Shown: positions 19,380-28,667, counted from the first letter of the stretch. The stretch is DNA of 64,000 nucleotides from Gammaproteobacteria bacterium (GCA_013289615.1 JABCZO010000016.1:1-64000); one strand, 5' to 3'. A program made the numbers and translations. Notes: a model not told the origin generated them from the letters alone.

Positions 19380-21005
19380 CTAGGAGCCTGCGGCCGCCGT
19401 GGCACGTTCGGGCGCTGTGCGCTCGGGCAGCGCAGCGCTGCCTTCCTGCCAGCCGCCGCCGAGTGCTCGATACAAGCGCACCAGATCATCAGCCACCGCA
19501 GTGGTGCTGTCGGCCAGCGACAACTGGTTTTGCTGCAAAGTGCGTTCGGCGTCCAGCACGTCGATGAAATTCGCCAGCCCGCTCTGATAGCGCAGTCGGG
19601 ACAGTGTCAGCGTCTCGCGGTTCTGCGCCACCGTGGCATCGAGCCATGAGCGTCGTTCCTGATCGGCACCGAATGCGGCCGCTGCGTTCTCGACCTCGTG
19701 CAGCGCCTTGAGGACCGCCAGTTGATACGCAGCGGCGGCTTCCCGCGCCCGCACCTCGTACAGATGCACGGTCTTCCAGCGGCCGCGATCGAAGATCGGC
19801 AACTGCAGCGTGGGTCCGATCGAGCCGAACAGGCTCGACCATTCGAGCAGTCGGCTGGCGGTCTCGGACTGAAAGCCGCCCACGGCCGAGAGCGTCAGGC
19901 GCGGATACAAATCCGCCACCGCGACGCCGCTCTGGGCCGTCGCCGCGTGCAGGTTCGCCTCGGCTTCGCGGATATCGGGTCGGCGCCGGGCCAGATCCGC
20001 CGGCACGCCGATCGGCACTTCAGCCGGCAGCGGCGGCACCGGCGCAGCGCTGTCCAGTTCGGCGCGCAGCGCCTCGGGTTCGCGACCGAGCAGGCGGCTG
20101 AGCTGGTTGATACTTTGGGTAATCTGCAGTTCAAAGGCGGGCAATTCAGCGCGCGTCGCGCTGGCCTGCGCGCTCGCATTACTGACATCGATGTAAGTGG
20201 TCAGGCCCGCTGCCCGCCGCTGACCGGTCAGATCCAGCAGCTCATCGATGGTAGTGAGATTGTCGCGCGCGATCAGCAGGCGCGACTGCGCACCGCGAAG
20301 TTCGATGTAGTTCTGCGCGATGTCGGCGAGCACCGATACCAGCACCGCATGCTGATCTTCGACCGACACCTGGACGCTGGCGTCGGCAGCCTCCACCGCG
20401 CGGCGTATGCGTCCGAACAGATCGATCTCCCACGAGGCATCGGCGCTGAGCTGATACTGACTGTAGGGGTTGGGAATGCTGATGGCTGCGCCGCCGGGCA
20501 ACTTGATGTTCCCGATCGAATTGAACAGCGAACCGGTGGGCGTGGCTTCACTGAGCCGCTGCCGGCTATAGGAGGCTTGTGCCGACAGCGCGGGCCAGTA
20601 GGCCGCCGCCGCGACGTCGCGCTGGGCGCGCGCCTCCTCGATGCGCAGCAGCGCGATGCGCAGGTCCAGATTGGAACTGCGGCCGCGCTCGAGCAACGAA
20701 GTCAGCTTCGGATCGTTGAACGACGCCCACCAGGCGGGCTGCTGTGCGGATTGCTCGCTCGCCACGCCCGCCGGCGCCGCGCTTGGCGCTGGCGTTACTT
20801 CCGCTTCGGTCGGCAGCGGCTGGGCGGCGGCCGACGGCGAGGTTGCCCGCGCCGACCAGTGCTCCGGCGCCTGCGGCGTGGGCGCGGTGAAACTCGGCCC
20901 GACAGCACAACCGGCGCACACCGCCAGCAGTGCGGCTGCGCCCAGCCGCGTCGCGCGATCGATGCGCCGGCAAGCGCGGCTGCGGCCGCGGCGCTCGCTG
21001 GTCAT
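19380..21005 (-). CDS. NodT-family outer-membrane efflux lipoprotein (TolC-like)
   Basis: The outer-membrane channel of a tripartite pump. 541 residues from ATG 21005, whose first bases overlap the upstream permease stop (ATGA). The lipoprotein signal VCAGC-AVGP places the lipidated residue at Cys33, and CAVGP is typical of NodT-type factors. Two OEP repeats follow (LRIALLRIEEARAQRDVAAA; ADLYPRLTLSAVGGF). E. coli ybhFSR lacks such a gene, so this operon appears to carry a complete route across both membranes. It is the last gene of the operon. Confidence 0.92.
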   Translation of the reverse strand: MTSERRGRSRACRRIDRATRLGAAALLAVCAGCAVGPSFTAPTPQAPEHWSARATSPSAAAQPLPTEAEVTPAPSAAPAGVASEQSAQQPAWWASFNDPKLTSLLERGRSSNLDLRIALLRIEEARAQRDVAAAAYWPALSAQASYSRQRLSEATPTGSLFNSIGNIKLPGGAAISIPNPYSQYQLSADASWEIDLFGRIRRAVEAADASVQVSVEDQHAVLVSVLADIAQNYIELRGAQSRLLIARDNLTTIDELLDLTGQRRAAGLTTYIDVSNASAQASATRAELPAFELQITQSINQLSRLLGREPEALRAELDSAAPVPPLPAEVPIGVPADLARRRPDIREAEANLHAATAQSGVAVADLYPRLTLSAVGGFQSETASRLLEWSSLFGSIGPTLQLPIFDRGRWKTVHLYEVRAREAAAAYQLAVLKALHEVENAAAAFGADQERRSWLDATVAQNRETLTLSRLRYQSGLANFIDVLDAERTLQQNQLSLADSTTAVADDLVRLYRALGGGWQEGSAALPERTAPERATAAAGS

Positions 21006-22120
21006 TGCATGCGGTGGCTGAACATCCATGAGGCCCCCCACAGGGTCAATGCCGCGAGCAGCGCCAGCGGCCACAAGTCGGAGATGAGCAAATAGAGGCC
21101 CGTTCCCTCCAGGTACACGCGCCGGGTGACGTCGATCGCGTAGCGCAGCGGGTTGATGGCAGTCAGGTACTGCAGCCATCCTGGCATGCTGCTGAGCGGC
21201 GTGGTCAGGCCCGAGAGCAGCGAGAACGGCATGATCAGCAGCATCGAGTACAGCATCGCCTGCTGCATGGTCGCCGCCACCGCCGACAGCAGCAGACCGA
21301 TCCCGACCGCGGCCAGTAGAAACAGCAGCAGGCCCGAGTACAGCGTGAGGTAGGAGCCGGCGAATGGGATCCGAAACCACAGCTGCGCCACCAGCAGCAC
21401 ACCGCTGGCCTGGACCGTGCCCACCAGCATCGACGGCAGCGCCTTGCCGGCCATGATCTCGAACGGCCGAAACGGCGTCACCAGCAATTGATCGAACGTG
21501 CCTTGCTCACGCTCGCGTGCTACTGACATCGCGGTCAGCATCATGGTCTGGATCAGCGTCAGCGTACCGATCAAGCCGGGGATCATGAACCAGCGGGTCT
21601 CGAGGTTGGGGTTGTACCAGGCGCGATCGACGACCTTGACCGGCGCCGCGCTCCAGCCGTGTTCACCGCCCCAAGTGCTGTTGAACTGCTCCACGATGCT
21701 GCTCACGTAGCCCATGGCGGTGCCGGCGGTATTGGAATTGCGCCCGTCGGCGATCAGCTGCACATCGGCACCGGTACCTGCGAGCAGCTGGCGCTCGAAG
21801 TTCTGGTTGATCTGCAGCACCAGCAGCGCGCGGCGCGTGTCGATATAGCTTGCGATATCGCCCGGGCGCTGCAGATCGGCGACGCGCTGGAACACGCCCG
21901 AGCCGTCCAGAGCGGCCAGAAGCTGGCGCGAAGCCGCGCTGTGGTCCTGGTCGAGCAGCGCGTAGCTGACGTGATTGAGGTCGTAAGTGGCCGCATAGCC
22001 AAAGATCAGCGCCTGCACCACCGGCGGAATCAGCAGACTGAGGCGGCTGCGCCTGTCCTTCAGCACGGCGAGCAGCTCCTTGCGAGTCAGGGCCACGATG
22101 CGCAGCAGCGAGTCGAGCAT
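21002..22120 (-). CDS. ybhR: ABC-2 type transporter permease (YbhR-like)
   Basis: The second permease subunit of the exporter. 372 residues from ATG 22120 (MLDSLLRIVALTRKE). One N-terminal membrane helix (LSLLIPPVVQALIFGYAA) precedes a large periplasmic domain and a five-helix C-terminal bundle with MSVAREREQGTFDQLLVTPFRP, the ABC-2 family motif for exporters. It starts 5 bp after the other permease and shares ATGA with the outer-membrane gene. Confidence 0.93.
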   Translation of the reverse strand: MLDSLLRIVALTRKELLAVLKDRRSRLSLLIPPVVQALIFGYAATYDLNHVSYALLDQDHSAASRQLLAALDGSGVFQRVADLQRPGDIASYIDTRRALLVLQINQNFERQLLAGTGADVQLIADGRNSNTAGTAMGYVSSIVEQFNSTWGGEHGWSAAPVKVVDRAWYNPNLETRWFMIPGLIGTLTLIQTMMLTAMSVAREREQGTFDQLLVTPFRPFEIMAGKALPSMLVGTVQASGVLLVAQLWFRIPFAGSYLTLYSGLLLFLLAAVGIGLLLSAVAATMQQAMLYSMLLIMPFSLLSGLTTPLSSMPGWLQYLTAINPLRYAIDVTRRVYLEGTGLYLLISDLWPLALLAALTLWGASWMFSHRMQ

Positions 22121-22125
22121 GCGCG

Positions 22126-23253
22126 TCACTCCAGGGTCTTGCGCATGGCGACGCGGCTGCCCAGGGCCAGTGCCGCCGCCATCCCCGCCAGCGCCAGCGT
22201 ATTCGGTACGATCACCGACCAGACATCGCCGGCGAGAAACACGGTCTGCAGCAGGGCGACGTAATAGCGCGCCGGCAGCGCGTAGCTGATCAGCTGAACT
22301 ACCAGCGGGGTGCTGCGCAGATCGAACAGGAAACCGGACAGCATGAAGGCGGGCATGAACGTGACCAGCATCGTGAGCTGACTGGCCACCAGCTGATTCT
22401 TCACCCAGGCTGAGATCAGCAGGCCGATGCCGAGCGCCACCAGCACGTACAGCATCGATGCGCCGAGCAGCACCCACAGCGCGCCGCGCAACGGCACGTG
22501 AAACAGATACCTGGCGGACAACACGCACAGCGCAAAGCCGACCAGCGCCAGCAGGAAATACGGCAGCGTCTTGCCGAGCAGAATCTCATCGCTGCGCACC
22601 GGGGTCACCAGCAGTGCCTCGAGCGTACCTCGCTCCCATTCGCGTGCCATCACCATCGCCGTCAGCAACCCACCGATCAGCGTCATCACCAGCACCACCA
22701 GCCCGGGCACCAGGAAGTAGCTGCTGTCGTCGGCCTCGTTAAACCAAAGGCGCGTCTGCAGCTTGACCGGCGCGCTGGCGATGGCACGCCCCTGGGCCTG
22801 CTGGCGCGCCGACCAGGCGCCGACGGCTCCGCCGACGTAACCCTGGATGATCCGGGCCCGGTTGGCGTCACCGCCATGCACGATGAGCTGCAATTGTGCA
22901 TCCCCGGCACCCAGGTGGCGCGAGTAGTCGGCCGGAATGCGCACGATGCCGTCCACCGAGTGCTCGAGCAGCTGCTGCTGCGCCGCTGGCATCGAGCGCA
23001 GCACGCGCGGCTGAAAATACGGCGATAGCTGAAATCCGGCCACCAGTTCCATCGCCTCGGCCGACGGCTGCTCGATCACCAGCGCGATCGGTACATTCCT
23101 GACGTCGAGCGACAGCCCATAGCCGAACAGCAGAATCAGGATCAGCGGCAACACCACGCCAATGGCGATGCTCGAAGGATCTCGCACCACCTGGTGGGTC
23201 TCCTTCCACACCAGCGCGCGGATACGGCGCAGCTTTGAGCCCCACGCCTTCAC
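22126..23253 (-). CDS. ybhS: ABC-2 type transporter permease (YbhS-like)
   Basis: The first permease subunit, 375 residues, paralogous to the next gene. Helix 1 is IGVVLPLILILLFGYGLSL. The periplasmic domain spans about residues 50-175, and five C-terminal helices include the motif MAREWERGTLEALLVTPV. The start is GTG at 23253, which overlaps the ATPase stop (GTGA). YbhFSR of E. coli has been linked to drug export and Na+(Li+)/H+ exchange; the substrate here is not evident. Confidence 0.93.
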   Translation of the reverse strand: MKAWGSKLRRIRALVWKETHQVVRDPSSIAIGVVLPLILILLFGYGLSLDVRNVPIALVIEQPSAEAMELVAGFQLSPYFQPRVLRSMPAAQQQLLEHSVDGIVRIPADYSRHLGAGDAQLQLIVHGGDANRARIIQGYVGGAVGAWSARQQAQGRAIASAPVKLQTRLWFNEADDSSYFLVPGLVVLVMTLIGGLLTAMVMAREWERGTLEALLVTPVRSDEILLGKTLPYFLLALVGFALCVLSARYLFHVPLRGALWVLLGASMLYVLVALGIGLLISAWVKNQLVASQLTMLVTFMPAFMLSGFLFDLRSTPLVVQLISYALPARYYVALLQTVFLAGDVWSVIVPNTLALAGMAAALALGSRVAMRKTLE

Positions 23254-25031
23254 GCCGCAACCGGCGGCGCCGTGCCAGACGCGTTGGCGCGCGAGCGCGC
23301 CTGCTCGACGACGGCAATAAAGGCATCCTCCATGCTCGGTTCGGGCCGCGCCAGGGTGCTGGCGCGTTGGCGCACTTCGGCCGGCGAACCCTGAGACAGC
23401 ACCTGGCCGGAATCCATGATCGCGACGCGATCACAGTATTCCGCCTCCTGCATGAAGTGCGTCGTGACGATGATCGTTACACCCTGGTCTGCCAGCGCGC
23501 TGATGCGGCGCCAGAACGCCCGTCGCGCCAGCGGATCGGCTCCGCTGGTGGGCTCGTCGAGAAACAGTATCTCCGGCTCGTGCAGCAGTGCGGCGGCCAT
23601 TGCCAGCCGCTGCTTGTAGCCGCCAGGCAGCTGGGCGCTCATGGCGCGCAGTTGATCTGCCAGCTCGAACTGCTGCGTCGCCCAGGCGATCCGCTCGCGC
23701 CGGCGCTGGCCGCGCAGCCCATAGGCACTGGCAAAGAATTCAAGATTCTCGATCACGCTCAGCGGACCGTAGAGTGCAAACTTCTGCGCCACGTAGCCCA
23801 GCCGGGAGCGGGCCGAGGCCGGGGCGCTGCGAACGTCGGCACCCGCGACACGCAGCTGGCCGGCGCTCGGGGTGAGCAGGCCGCAGAGCATGCGAAACGT
23901 GGTCGTCTTTCCGGCGCCATTGGGTCCGAGCAGCGCGAAGATCTCCCCGCGCCGCACTTCGAAGCTGATGCGATCGACCGCAGTAAAGGCACCGAATTTC
24001 TTCAGCAGCTGCTGCACCTGCACCACCGCATCATCGGGTCGGCCGGCAATCGGGCGGGTAACCAAGACCGCCTGCAACGGCTCACGATTGGCATGCGCTC
24101 GCAGCAGCATCATGAATCCGTCTTCAAAGCGCGGTGCTACCGCCTCGACCGCCAGGCCGCGCAGCACATCGTCGATTGCCCCGGCTGCAGCAGCGCCTGT
24201 GCCGCGAACGAAACGCACCCGTCCGCCATCGGGGACCGCGTCGATGATGTCCGCTTGATCCAGCAGCCGCGCTTGCAGCGCACGCGCTGACTGCTGCGCC
24301 GACGGCGTGGCGACGAAGCAGCGCCCGCTAGCCAGGCCGGCGACCTCAGGCGGCGCGGACTGCGACAGTACCTTGCCCTGATGCAGCAGGATCACGCGAC
24401 TGCAGCGCTCGGCTTCATCCAGATAGGCGGTACTGAGCAGCACCGTCAGTCCCTGATCGGCCACCAGCCCGCGCACGATCTCCCACAGCTCGCGCCGCGA
24501 GAGTGGATCGACGCCGACGGTCGGCTCATCGAGCAACAGCAACTCGGGCGATCGCACCAGCGTACAGGCGAGTCCCAGCTTTTGCTTCATGCCGCCCGAC
24601 AATTGACCGGCCAGACGTGTCCGGAACGGCCCGAGCGCGGTCATCTCCATCAGCGCCGGATAGCGTTTTGCACGCTCGGCCGCGCTCACCCCACGCAGGT
24701 CGGCGTAAAGCTCGAGGTTTTCTGCGACCGTGAGGTCCTCGTACAGGCCGAAGCGCTGCGGCATGTAGCCGATGCGATCCTGGACCTGTTGCGGATCGGA
24801 CCCGACATCGACACCGAGCACGGTAAGCGAGCCGTCGTCGGCGCGCAGCAGGCCTGCCGCCAGGCGCATCAGCGTGGTCTTGCCGGCGCCATCCGGACCC
24901 ACCAGCGCCGTCAGCTCGCCATGCCGCGCCTCGAGCGATATGCCGGCGAGCGCCTGCACCGCGGCTTCGTCTTTGCGCCTGAACTGCTTGCACAGCTGCT
25001 GCGCGATCAGGGCGGGCGCCGCGGCGTTCAT
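23250..25031 (-). CDS. ybhF: Tandem ABC transporter ATPase (YbhF-like)
   Basis: Two nucleotide-binding domains are fused in 593 residues, as in YbhF, so a single chain energises the YbhS-YbhR pair. Domain 1 (residues about 8-240) has Walker A GPDGAGKTTL, signature LSGGMKQKLGLA and Walker B LLLLDEPTVGVDP. Domain 2 (about 335-575) has Walker A GPNGAGKTTT and Walker B ILFLDEPTSGADP, but its signature reads LPGGYKQRL, with Pro for Ser. About 90 residues link the two. It overlaps the HlyD gene by ATGA. Confidence 0.94.
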   Translation of the reverse strand: MNAAAPALIAQQLCKQFRRKDEAAVQALAGISLEARHGELTALVGPDGAGKTTLMRLAAGLLRADDGSLTVLGVDVGSDPQQVQDRIGYMPQRFGLYEDLTVAENLELYADLRGVSAAERAKRYPALMEMTALGPFRTRLAGQLSGGMKQKLGLACTLVRSPELLLLDEPTVGVDPLSRRELWEIVRGLVADQGLTVLLSTAYLDEAERCSRVILLHQGKVLSQSAPPEVAGLASGRCFVATPSAQQSARALQARLLDQADIIDAVPDGGRVRFVRGTGAAAAGAIDDVLRGLAVEAVAPRFEDGFMMLLRAHANREPLQAVLVTRPIAGRPDDAVVQVQQLLKKFGAFTAVDRISFEVRRGEIFALLGPNGAGKTTTFRMLCGLLTPSAGQLRVAGADVRSAPASARSRLGYVAQKFALYGPLSVIENLEFFASAYGLRGQRRRERIAWATQQFELADQLRAMSAQLPGGYKQRLAMAAALLHEPEILFLDEPTSGADPLARRAFWRRISALADQGVTIIVTTHFMQEAEYCDRVAIMDSGQVLSQGSPAEVRQRASTLARPEPSMEDAFIAVVEQARSRANASGTAPPVAA

Positions 25032-26041
25032 TTGGTACCGGTCCGCAGCGCCACATGCACGGTTGCCGGCATCCCAAGACGCAGCTCGTCGCCAGGATCC
25101 TTCACGAACACGCGAATCTCGTAGACCAGGCTCGAGCGCAGTTCCGCGGTCTCGACCGACTTGGGCGTGAATTCGGCGACCGGCGAGATGAAGCCCACCC
25201 AGCCGGGAAAGCGCCGGTCGTTAAAGGCATCGACGCTCACCGTGGCCTGCATGCCTTCGCGTACCGAGCCCAGATCCGGCTCACCGACATAGGCGCGCAC
25301 CCATTTCGGGTCGGTGATCGCCAGCGTGAACGCGGACTTCTGCGGCGAGGCAATCTCGCCGGGCTCGACGATGCGCGAACGTACCACCGCATCGAGCGGC
25401 GCGAGCAGATCGGCGTCCTTGAATTGCTGCTGCAGCAGCGCGAGCTGCGCCTGGTCGGCTCGCAGCTGCGCCTCACCCTGCGCGACGTCCTCCCTGCGCG
25501 GACCGGCCAGCTGCAGTGCCAGCGCTTTCTGGTTTACCGCCAGCCTGGCATCGGCGTTGTCGAGCGCGGCTTTGGCCGCATCCATGTCCTGGCGGCTGAC
25601 CGCCTTGCCGGCAGAGCTGTCGGACAGCGATTGCAGGCGCTCGAATTGCGAGCGCGCATTGGCGGCATCGGCAGCGGCGGCCTGGACGTTGGCGCGCGCC
25701 TGCGCAATCTCCTCCGGCCGATTGCCGTGGTGCAGTCGCTCGACCACCTGCTGCTGTACGGCCACATCGGCTTCGGCCCGGGTCAGCTGCGGCGCCAAGC
25801 GCGCGGTGTCGAGCCGCGCCAGCGGCTGCCCCTGCCTCACCCGATCGCCTTCCTGCACCAGCACGGCGGCGATGCGCTCGCTGCCGTTGAATGGCAGCTC
25901 CACCTGGCGCAGATCCACATTGCCGTACAGGGCCAGCTCGGTACGCTGGTGCTGACGCCCCAGGGTCCACCACAGCGCCGCCCCAATCACAATCAGGATG
26001 ACGACGACGAATAGGACAGTGAGTCGCGTTATCTTTGGCAT
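25028..26041 (-). CDS. ybhG: HlyD-type periplasmic adaptor (YbhG-like)
   Basis: The membrane-fusion subunit connecting the inner-membrane exporter to the outer-membrane channel. 337 residues. A membrane anchor at residues 7-27 is followed by the biotinyl-lipoyl-like half (LVQEGDRVRQGQPLARLDTARL), a long alpha-hairpin with many Ala/Gln (about residues 85-190), the second lipoyl half and a beta-barrel (LLAPLDAVVRSRIVEPGEI). First gene of the efflux operon, with a good promoter immediately upstream. Confidence 0.94.
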   Translation of the reverse strand: MPKITRLTVLFVVVILIVIGAALWWTLGRQHQRTELALYGNVDLRQVELPFNGSERIAAVLVQEGDRVRQGQPLARLDTARLAPQLTRAEADVAVQQQVVERLHHGNRPEEIAQARANVQAAAADAANARSQFERLQSLSDSSAGKAVSRQDMDAAKAALDNADARLAVNQKALALQLAGPRREDVAQGEAQLRADQAQLALLQQQFKDADLLAPLDAVVRSRIVEPGEIASPQKSAFTLAITDPKWVRAYVGEPDLGSVREGMQATVSVDAFNDRRFPGWVGFISPVAEFTPKSVETAELRSSLVYEIRVFVKDPGDELRLGMPATVHVALRTGTK

Positions 26042-26062
26042 GCGGGCACCTGCGTTCGGCGC

Positions 26063-26091
26063 AGTTAAGATCAGTCGGGTACTTCAGTCAA
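26063..26091 (-). promoter_or_regulatory. Sigma70-type promoter of the efflux operon
   Basis: On the minus strand TTGACT (26086-26091) and TTAACT (26063-26068) are separated by exactly 17 bp and point at the ybhG-like start 21 bp further on. The -35 box matches the consensus at 5 of 6 positions. A perfect 12-bp palindrome sits 12 bp upstream of the -35 box. Confidence 0.6.
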
Positions 26092-26103
26092 GTGAAATTC
26101 AAA

Positions 26104-26145
26104 TTCAAATTTGAACTTAATTCAAAAGCTGAATTCATTTGAATT
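26104..26145. promoter_or_regulatory. Putative CecR/TetR operator with dyads
   Basis: TTCAAATTTGAA (26104-26115) is a perfect palindrome. AATTCAAA (26119-26126) and TTTGAATT (26138-26145) form a second dyad with 11 bp between the arms. Together with direct TTCAAAT copies from 26097 onward, this is the most AT-rich tract of the window. It lies between a TetR gene and its divergent efflux operon, so operator function is likely. It has not been compared with known CecR sites. Confidence 0.55.
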
Positions 26146-26200
26146 TGGGGTTCGAAAGTGCTTAAGTCCGCGTGCGCGGGGGAACCGCGGGCTACGGACC

Positions 26201-26986
26201 ATGAATCGGCAAACTATCGTGCGTCAACGCAAGGCGGCGGCAGGCACGGCGACGAAGCGCCGCCCGCGGCGCAGCGCGGCGCGCGGGCACGGCCAGCACA
26301 CCGGCGCGCAGCTGATCGAAGTCGCCGGGCGTATATTCGCCGACCAGGGTTTTGACGGCGCCACCGGCCAGGACATCTGCCGGCGGGCCGGCGTCAACAG
26401 CGCCGCGATCGTCTACCACTTCGGCGGCATGGCGGGCCTGCACCGTGCCGTGCTCGAGGAGGCGCAACGGCGGCTGGTCAGGACCGAGACACTGGTCGCT
26501 GCGGTCAGAGCCGAGCGCGATCCGCGGCGCCAGCTCGAGGCGTTCCTGGGCTTGATAGTCAGGGCTTTGACCAGCCCGGTGTCGCAGTCCTGGGCGGGCA
26601 GGCTGTTCAGCCGGGAATGGGTCACGCCGTCGACCGTCTATGGGCCGGCGCACGATCGAGCGCTCGCCGCCCGCTCCAGAACGCTCAAGTCGATCGTCGG
26701 TGCACTGACCGGACACCCGCCCAGCCACCCGCTGGTGGCACGCGGCTGCATCAGTGTGATGGCGCCGTGTGCGCTGCTGCTACTGGTCAATCGGCGCAAG
26801 CTGCGACGGCTGATGCCGCAGCTGCATATCGGCGCACCATCGGCGCCGGAGCTCACGCGCCACCTGGTCGATTTCGCACTGGCGGGGCTGGGCGCAATCT
26901 CCGGCCGTCGAATCGACCGGCAAGCCGTCCCTTTCAATAGGCCGAGGCGCCCGGCCGTACGTCGGCGTGCTGCCAGGCACGCTTGA
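26201..26986 (+). CDS. TetR-family regulator, CecR (YbiH)-like
   Basis: 261 residues from ATG 26201. An earlier in-frame ATG at 26111 lies inside the palindromic operator and gives a non-family extension, so it is not used. The Arg/Lys-rich N-terminus leads to a helix-turn-helix (residues about 37-82: IEVAGRIFADQGFDGATGQD, NSAAIVYHFGG). The C-terminal domain resembles CecR (SREWVTPSTVYGP, GCISVMAPCALLL). In E. coli CecR controls ybhGFSR and is encoded next to it, divergently, as here. Its 3' end overlaps the convergent TPR gene by 53 bp. Confidence 0.9.
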   Translation: MNRQTIVRQRKAAAGTATKRRPRRSAARGHGQHTGAQLIEVAGRIFADQGFDGATGQDICRRAGVNSAAIVYHFGGMAGLHRAVLEEAQRRLVRTETLVAAVRAERDPRRQLEAFLGLIVRALTSPVSQSWAGRLFSREWVTPSTVYGPAHDRALAARSRTLKSIVGALTGHPPSHPLVARGCISVMAPCALLLLVNRRKLRRLMPQLHIGAPSAPELTRHLVDFALAGLGAISGRRIDRQAVPFNRPRRPAVRRRAARHA

Positions 26987-28667
26987 ACTGCTGTTCTACC
27001 ATCGCCGCCTTGACGTTCTTGTGCTGCGCGGTCAGCGCCAGCTCCAATCCGTGCAACGACCAGCCGTTACCGGGATTGCGCTCGAGATCGGTCCGGTAGA
27101 CCGTCTCGGCCGCGGCCGGCTGCGCGGCCTTCAGCAGTTGCGCACCCAGCAGATGGCGAGCGGGAAAGAACCAGTCGCTCGGTTCATCGTAGGCGAGCGC
27201 ATCCTCGCTATCGGCAGCGCGTCGCAATAGCGCGATCGCGTCATCCGCCCGGTTCTCGGCGTCGGCGATGCGTGCCTGCACGATCAGCGCGGCAACGCGA
27301 AAAACGTCCGCGGCGCTGTTAAGTCCGGCGATCGCATCTGCCGGCAGAGTCTCGGTCAGCCGTTGCAGTTGTGCCAGGGTGGCGCGTGCCGCAGCGACCT
27401 GCCCGATGGCCGCCTGCGCGACGCCTTTGCCGTACAGGTACCCGGCCGTGAGCGCCGGCAATCTTGGATCCGGCGCCGACTCGCTCAGCATCTGATCCCA
27501 GACGCCAAAGCGCACCAGGGCGGCATACTTTTCCGCGACCTGCCAGTCGAAGCCCGGCATCGCCAGCAGCATTGAATCCGGGATCGTGTTGCGCAGGCTC
27601 TCGACCGCCTGCAGAGTTTCCGCACGGCGGCCCTCCATCGCAGCGGAATAGGCCAGGAACTGATAGTTGTGAGCGGTGTACATCGCGTAGTAGTCGGGCG
27701 GCGTGGTCCGGGCGAAGTAGGCCCGATCGGCGGCGGCGCCCTGGCGGTTGGCTTCTGCCGCATCCTCATAGCGCCCCAGAAGCTGCATGATGTGAGCCGG
27801 CATGTGATCCATATGCCCCGCTGCCGGCATCATGCCTGCCAGCCGCTGCGCGCTCAGCAGCGCTTTTTCCGGATGCCCGGATGCCTCCATCGCGTGCACG
27901 TAGTAGTGGTTCGCGCCCGGATGGTTCGGGTCGCGCGCTAGCACCGCCTCGAGTGTCCGGGTGATCTCAAGCGTACCGGGGGCAGGCTTGTGATCCGCGC
28001 TCCATAGCTTCCAGGCGTAGATGTTCATCAGCGCTTCGGCGTAAAGCGTCTGCACGTCGAGGTCGTCGGGAAATCGTTTCGCGACTCCGGCCATCGCCTG
28101 CGCGTAGGCATTCAGCACCGGCGCCCTGTTGGACGCATCCAGGGCCGCGGCGCTCGGGTAGCGCATCTGCAGCGCATCGATCAGCGCCTGTTCGACCGGT
28201 GAGGCCGCGGCCGCGTTTTGCTTTGCGCTCTGCAGCGCATCCCAGGCAACCCGGGCGCGTGTTTCTGCCATGAACGGCAGGTTGTAGTTTGGGCCGACGG
28301 TCAGCGCGACACCCCAGTAGCACGATGCACATTGCGGATCGAGCAGCGCGGCGCGGGCGAACGAGCGGGTCGATTCATCGTGATTGAATCCCCACAGGTA
28401 TCGCATGCCCTGGTCGAAATATTGCTGTGCCTCGCTCGAGTGGCTACTGATCGACCGATGGAAACTGCCCAGACCGTCGAACAGCATCGCACCTTGCGCC
28501 CATTCCTGCAGCGTCGCCGGCGCCTGCATCGGCGGCATCTGCCGCTCGGCGGCGGGCGCGGGCGCCCCAGGAATTGGTATGACCGGCGCGATCGGCGCAG
28601 CGGAATTGGAGCAGGCGGCCAGCGTGGCACCCGCCAGCAGCGACAGGATCGGATTTCGGTGAAGCAT
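26934..28667 (-). CDS. TPR-repeat lipoprotein
   Basis: 577 residues from ATG 28667. The signal LLAGATLAAC places a lipidated Cys at about residue 19, followed by Ser-Asn, which favours outer-membrane sorting. The body is built of TPR-like helices with the conserved motifs GFNHDESTRSFARAALLDP, CASCYWGVALTVGPNYN and a His-rich GHMDHMPAHIMQLLGRYED. Proteins of this pattern are widespread in soil bacteria but have no assigned role. The GHMDHMPAH stretch could bind a metal, which is only a guess from residue type. A start at 28742 would place 25 Arg-rich residues before the signal and is unlikely. Confidence 0.8.
   Translation of the reverse strand: MLHRNPILSLLAGATLAACSNSAAPIAPVIPIPGAPAPAAERQMPPMQAPATLQEWAQGAMLFDGLGSFHRSISSHSSEAQQYFDQGMRYLWGFNHDESTRSFARAALLDPQCASCYWGVALTVGPNYNLPFMAETRARVAWDALQSAKQNAAAASPVEQALIDALQMRYPSAAALDASNRAPVLNAYAQAMAGVAKRFPDDLDVQTLYAEALMNIYAWKLWSADHKPAPGTLEITRTLEAVLARDPNHPGANHYYVHAMEASGHPEKALLSAQRLAGMMPAAGHMDHMPAHIMQLLGRYEDAAEANRQGAAADRAYFARTTPPDYYAMYTAHNYQFLAYSAAMEGRRAETLQAVESLRNTIPDSMLLAMPGFDWQVAEKYAALVRFGVWDQMLSESAPDPRLPALTAGYLYGKGVAQAAIGQVAAARATLAQLQRLTETLPADAIAGLNSAADVFRVAALIVQARIADAENRADDAIALLRRAADSEDALAYDEPSDWFFPARHLLGAQLLKAAQPAAAETVYRTDLERNPGNGWSLHGLELALTAQHKNVKAAMVEQQFKRAWQHADVRPGASAY

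Noticed and set aside
26111-26200. Upstream in-frame ATG for the CecR-like regulator
   Set aside because: It lies inside the palindromic operator and adds 30 residues without family character; ATG 26201 is better.
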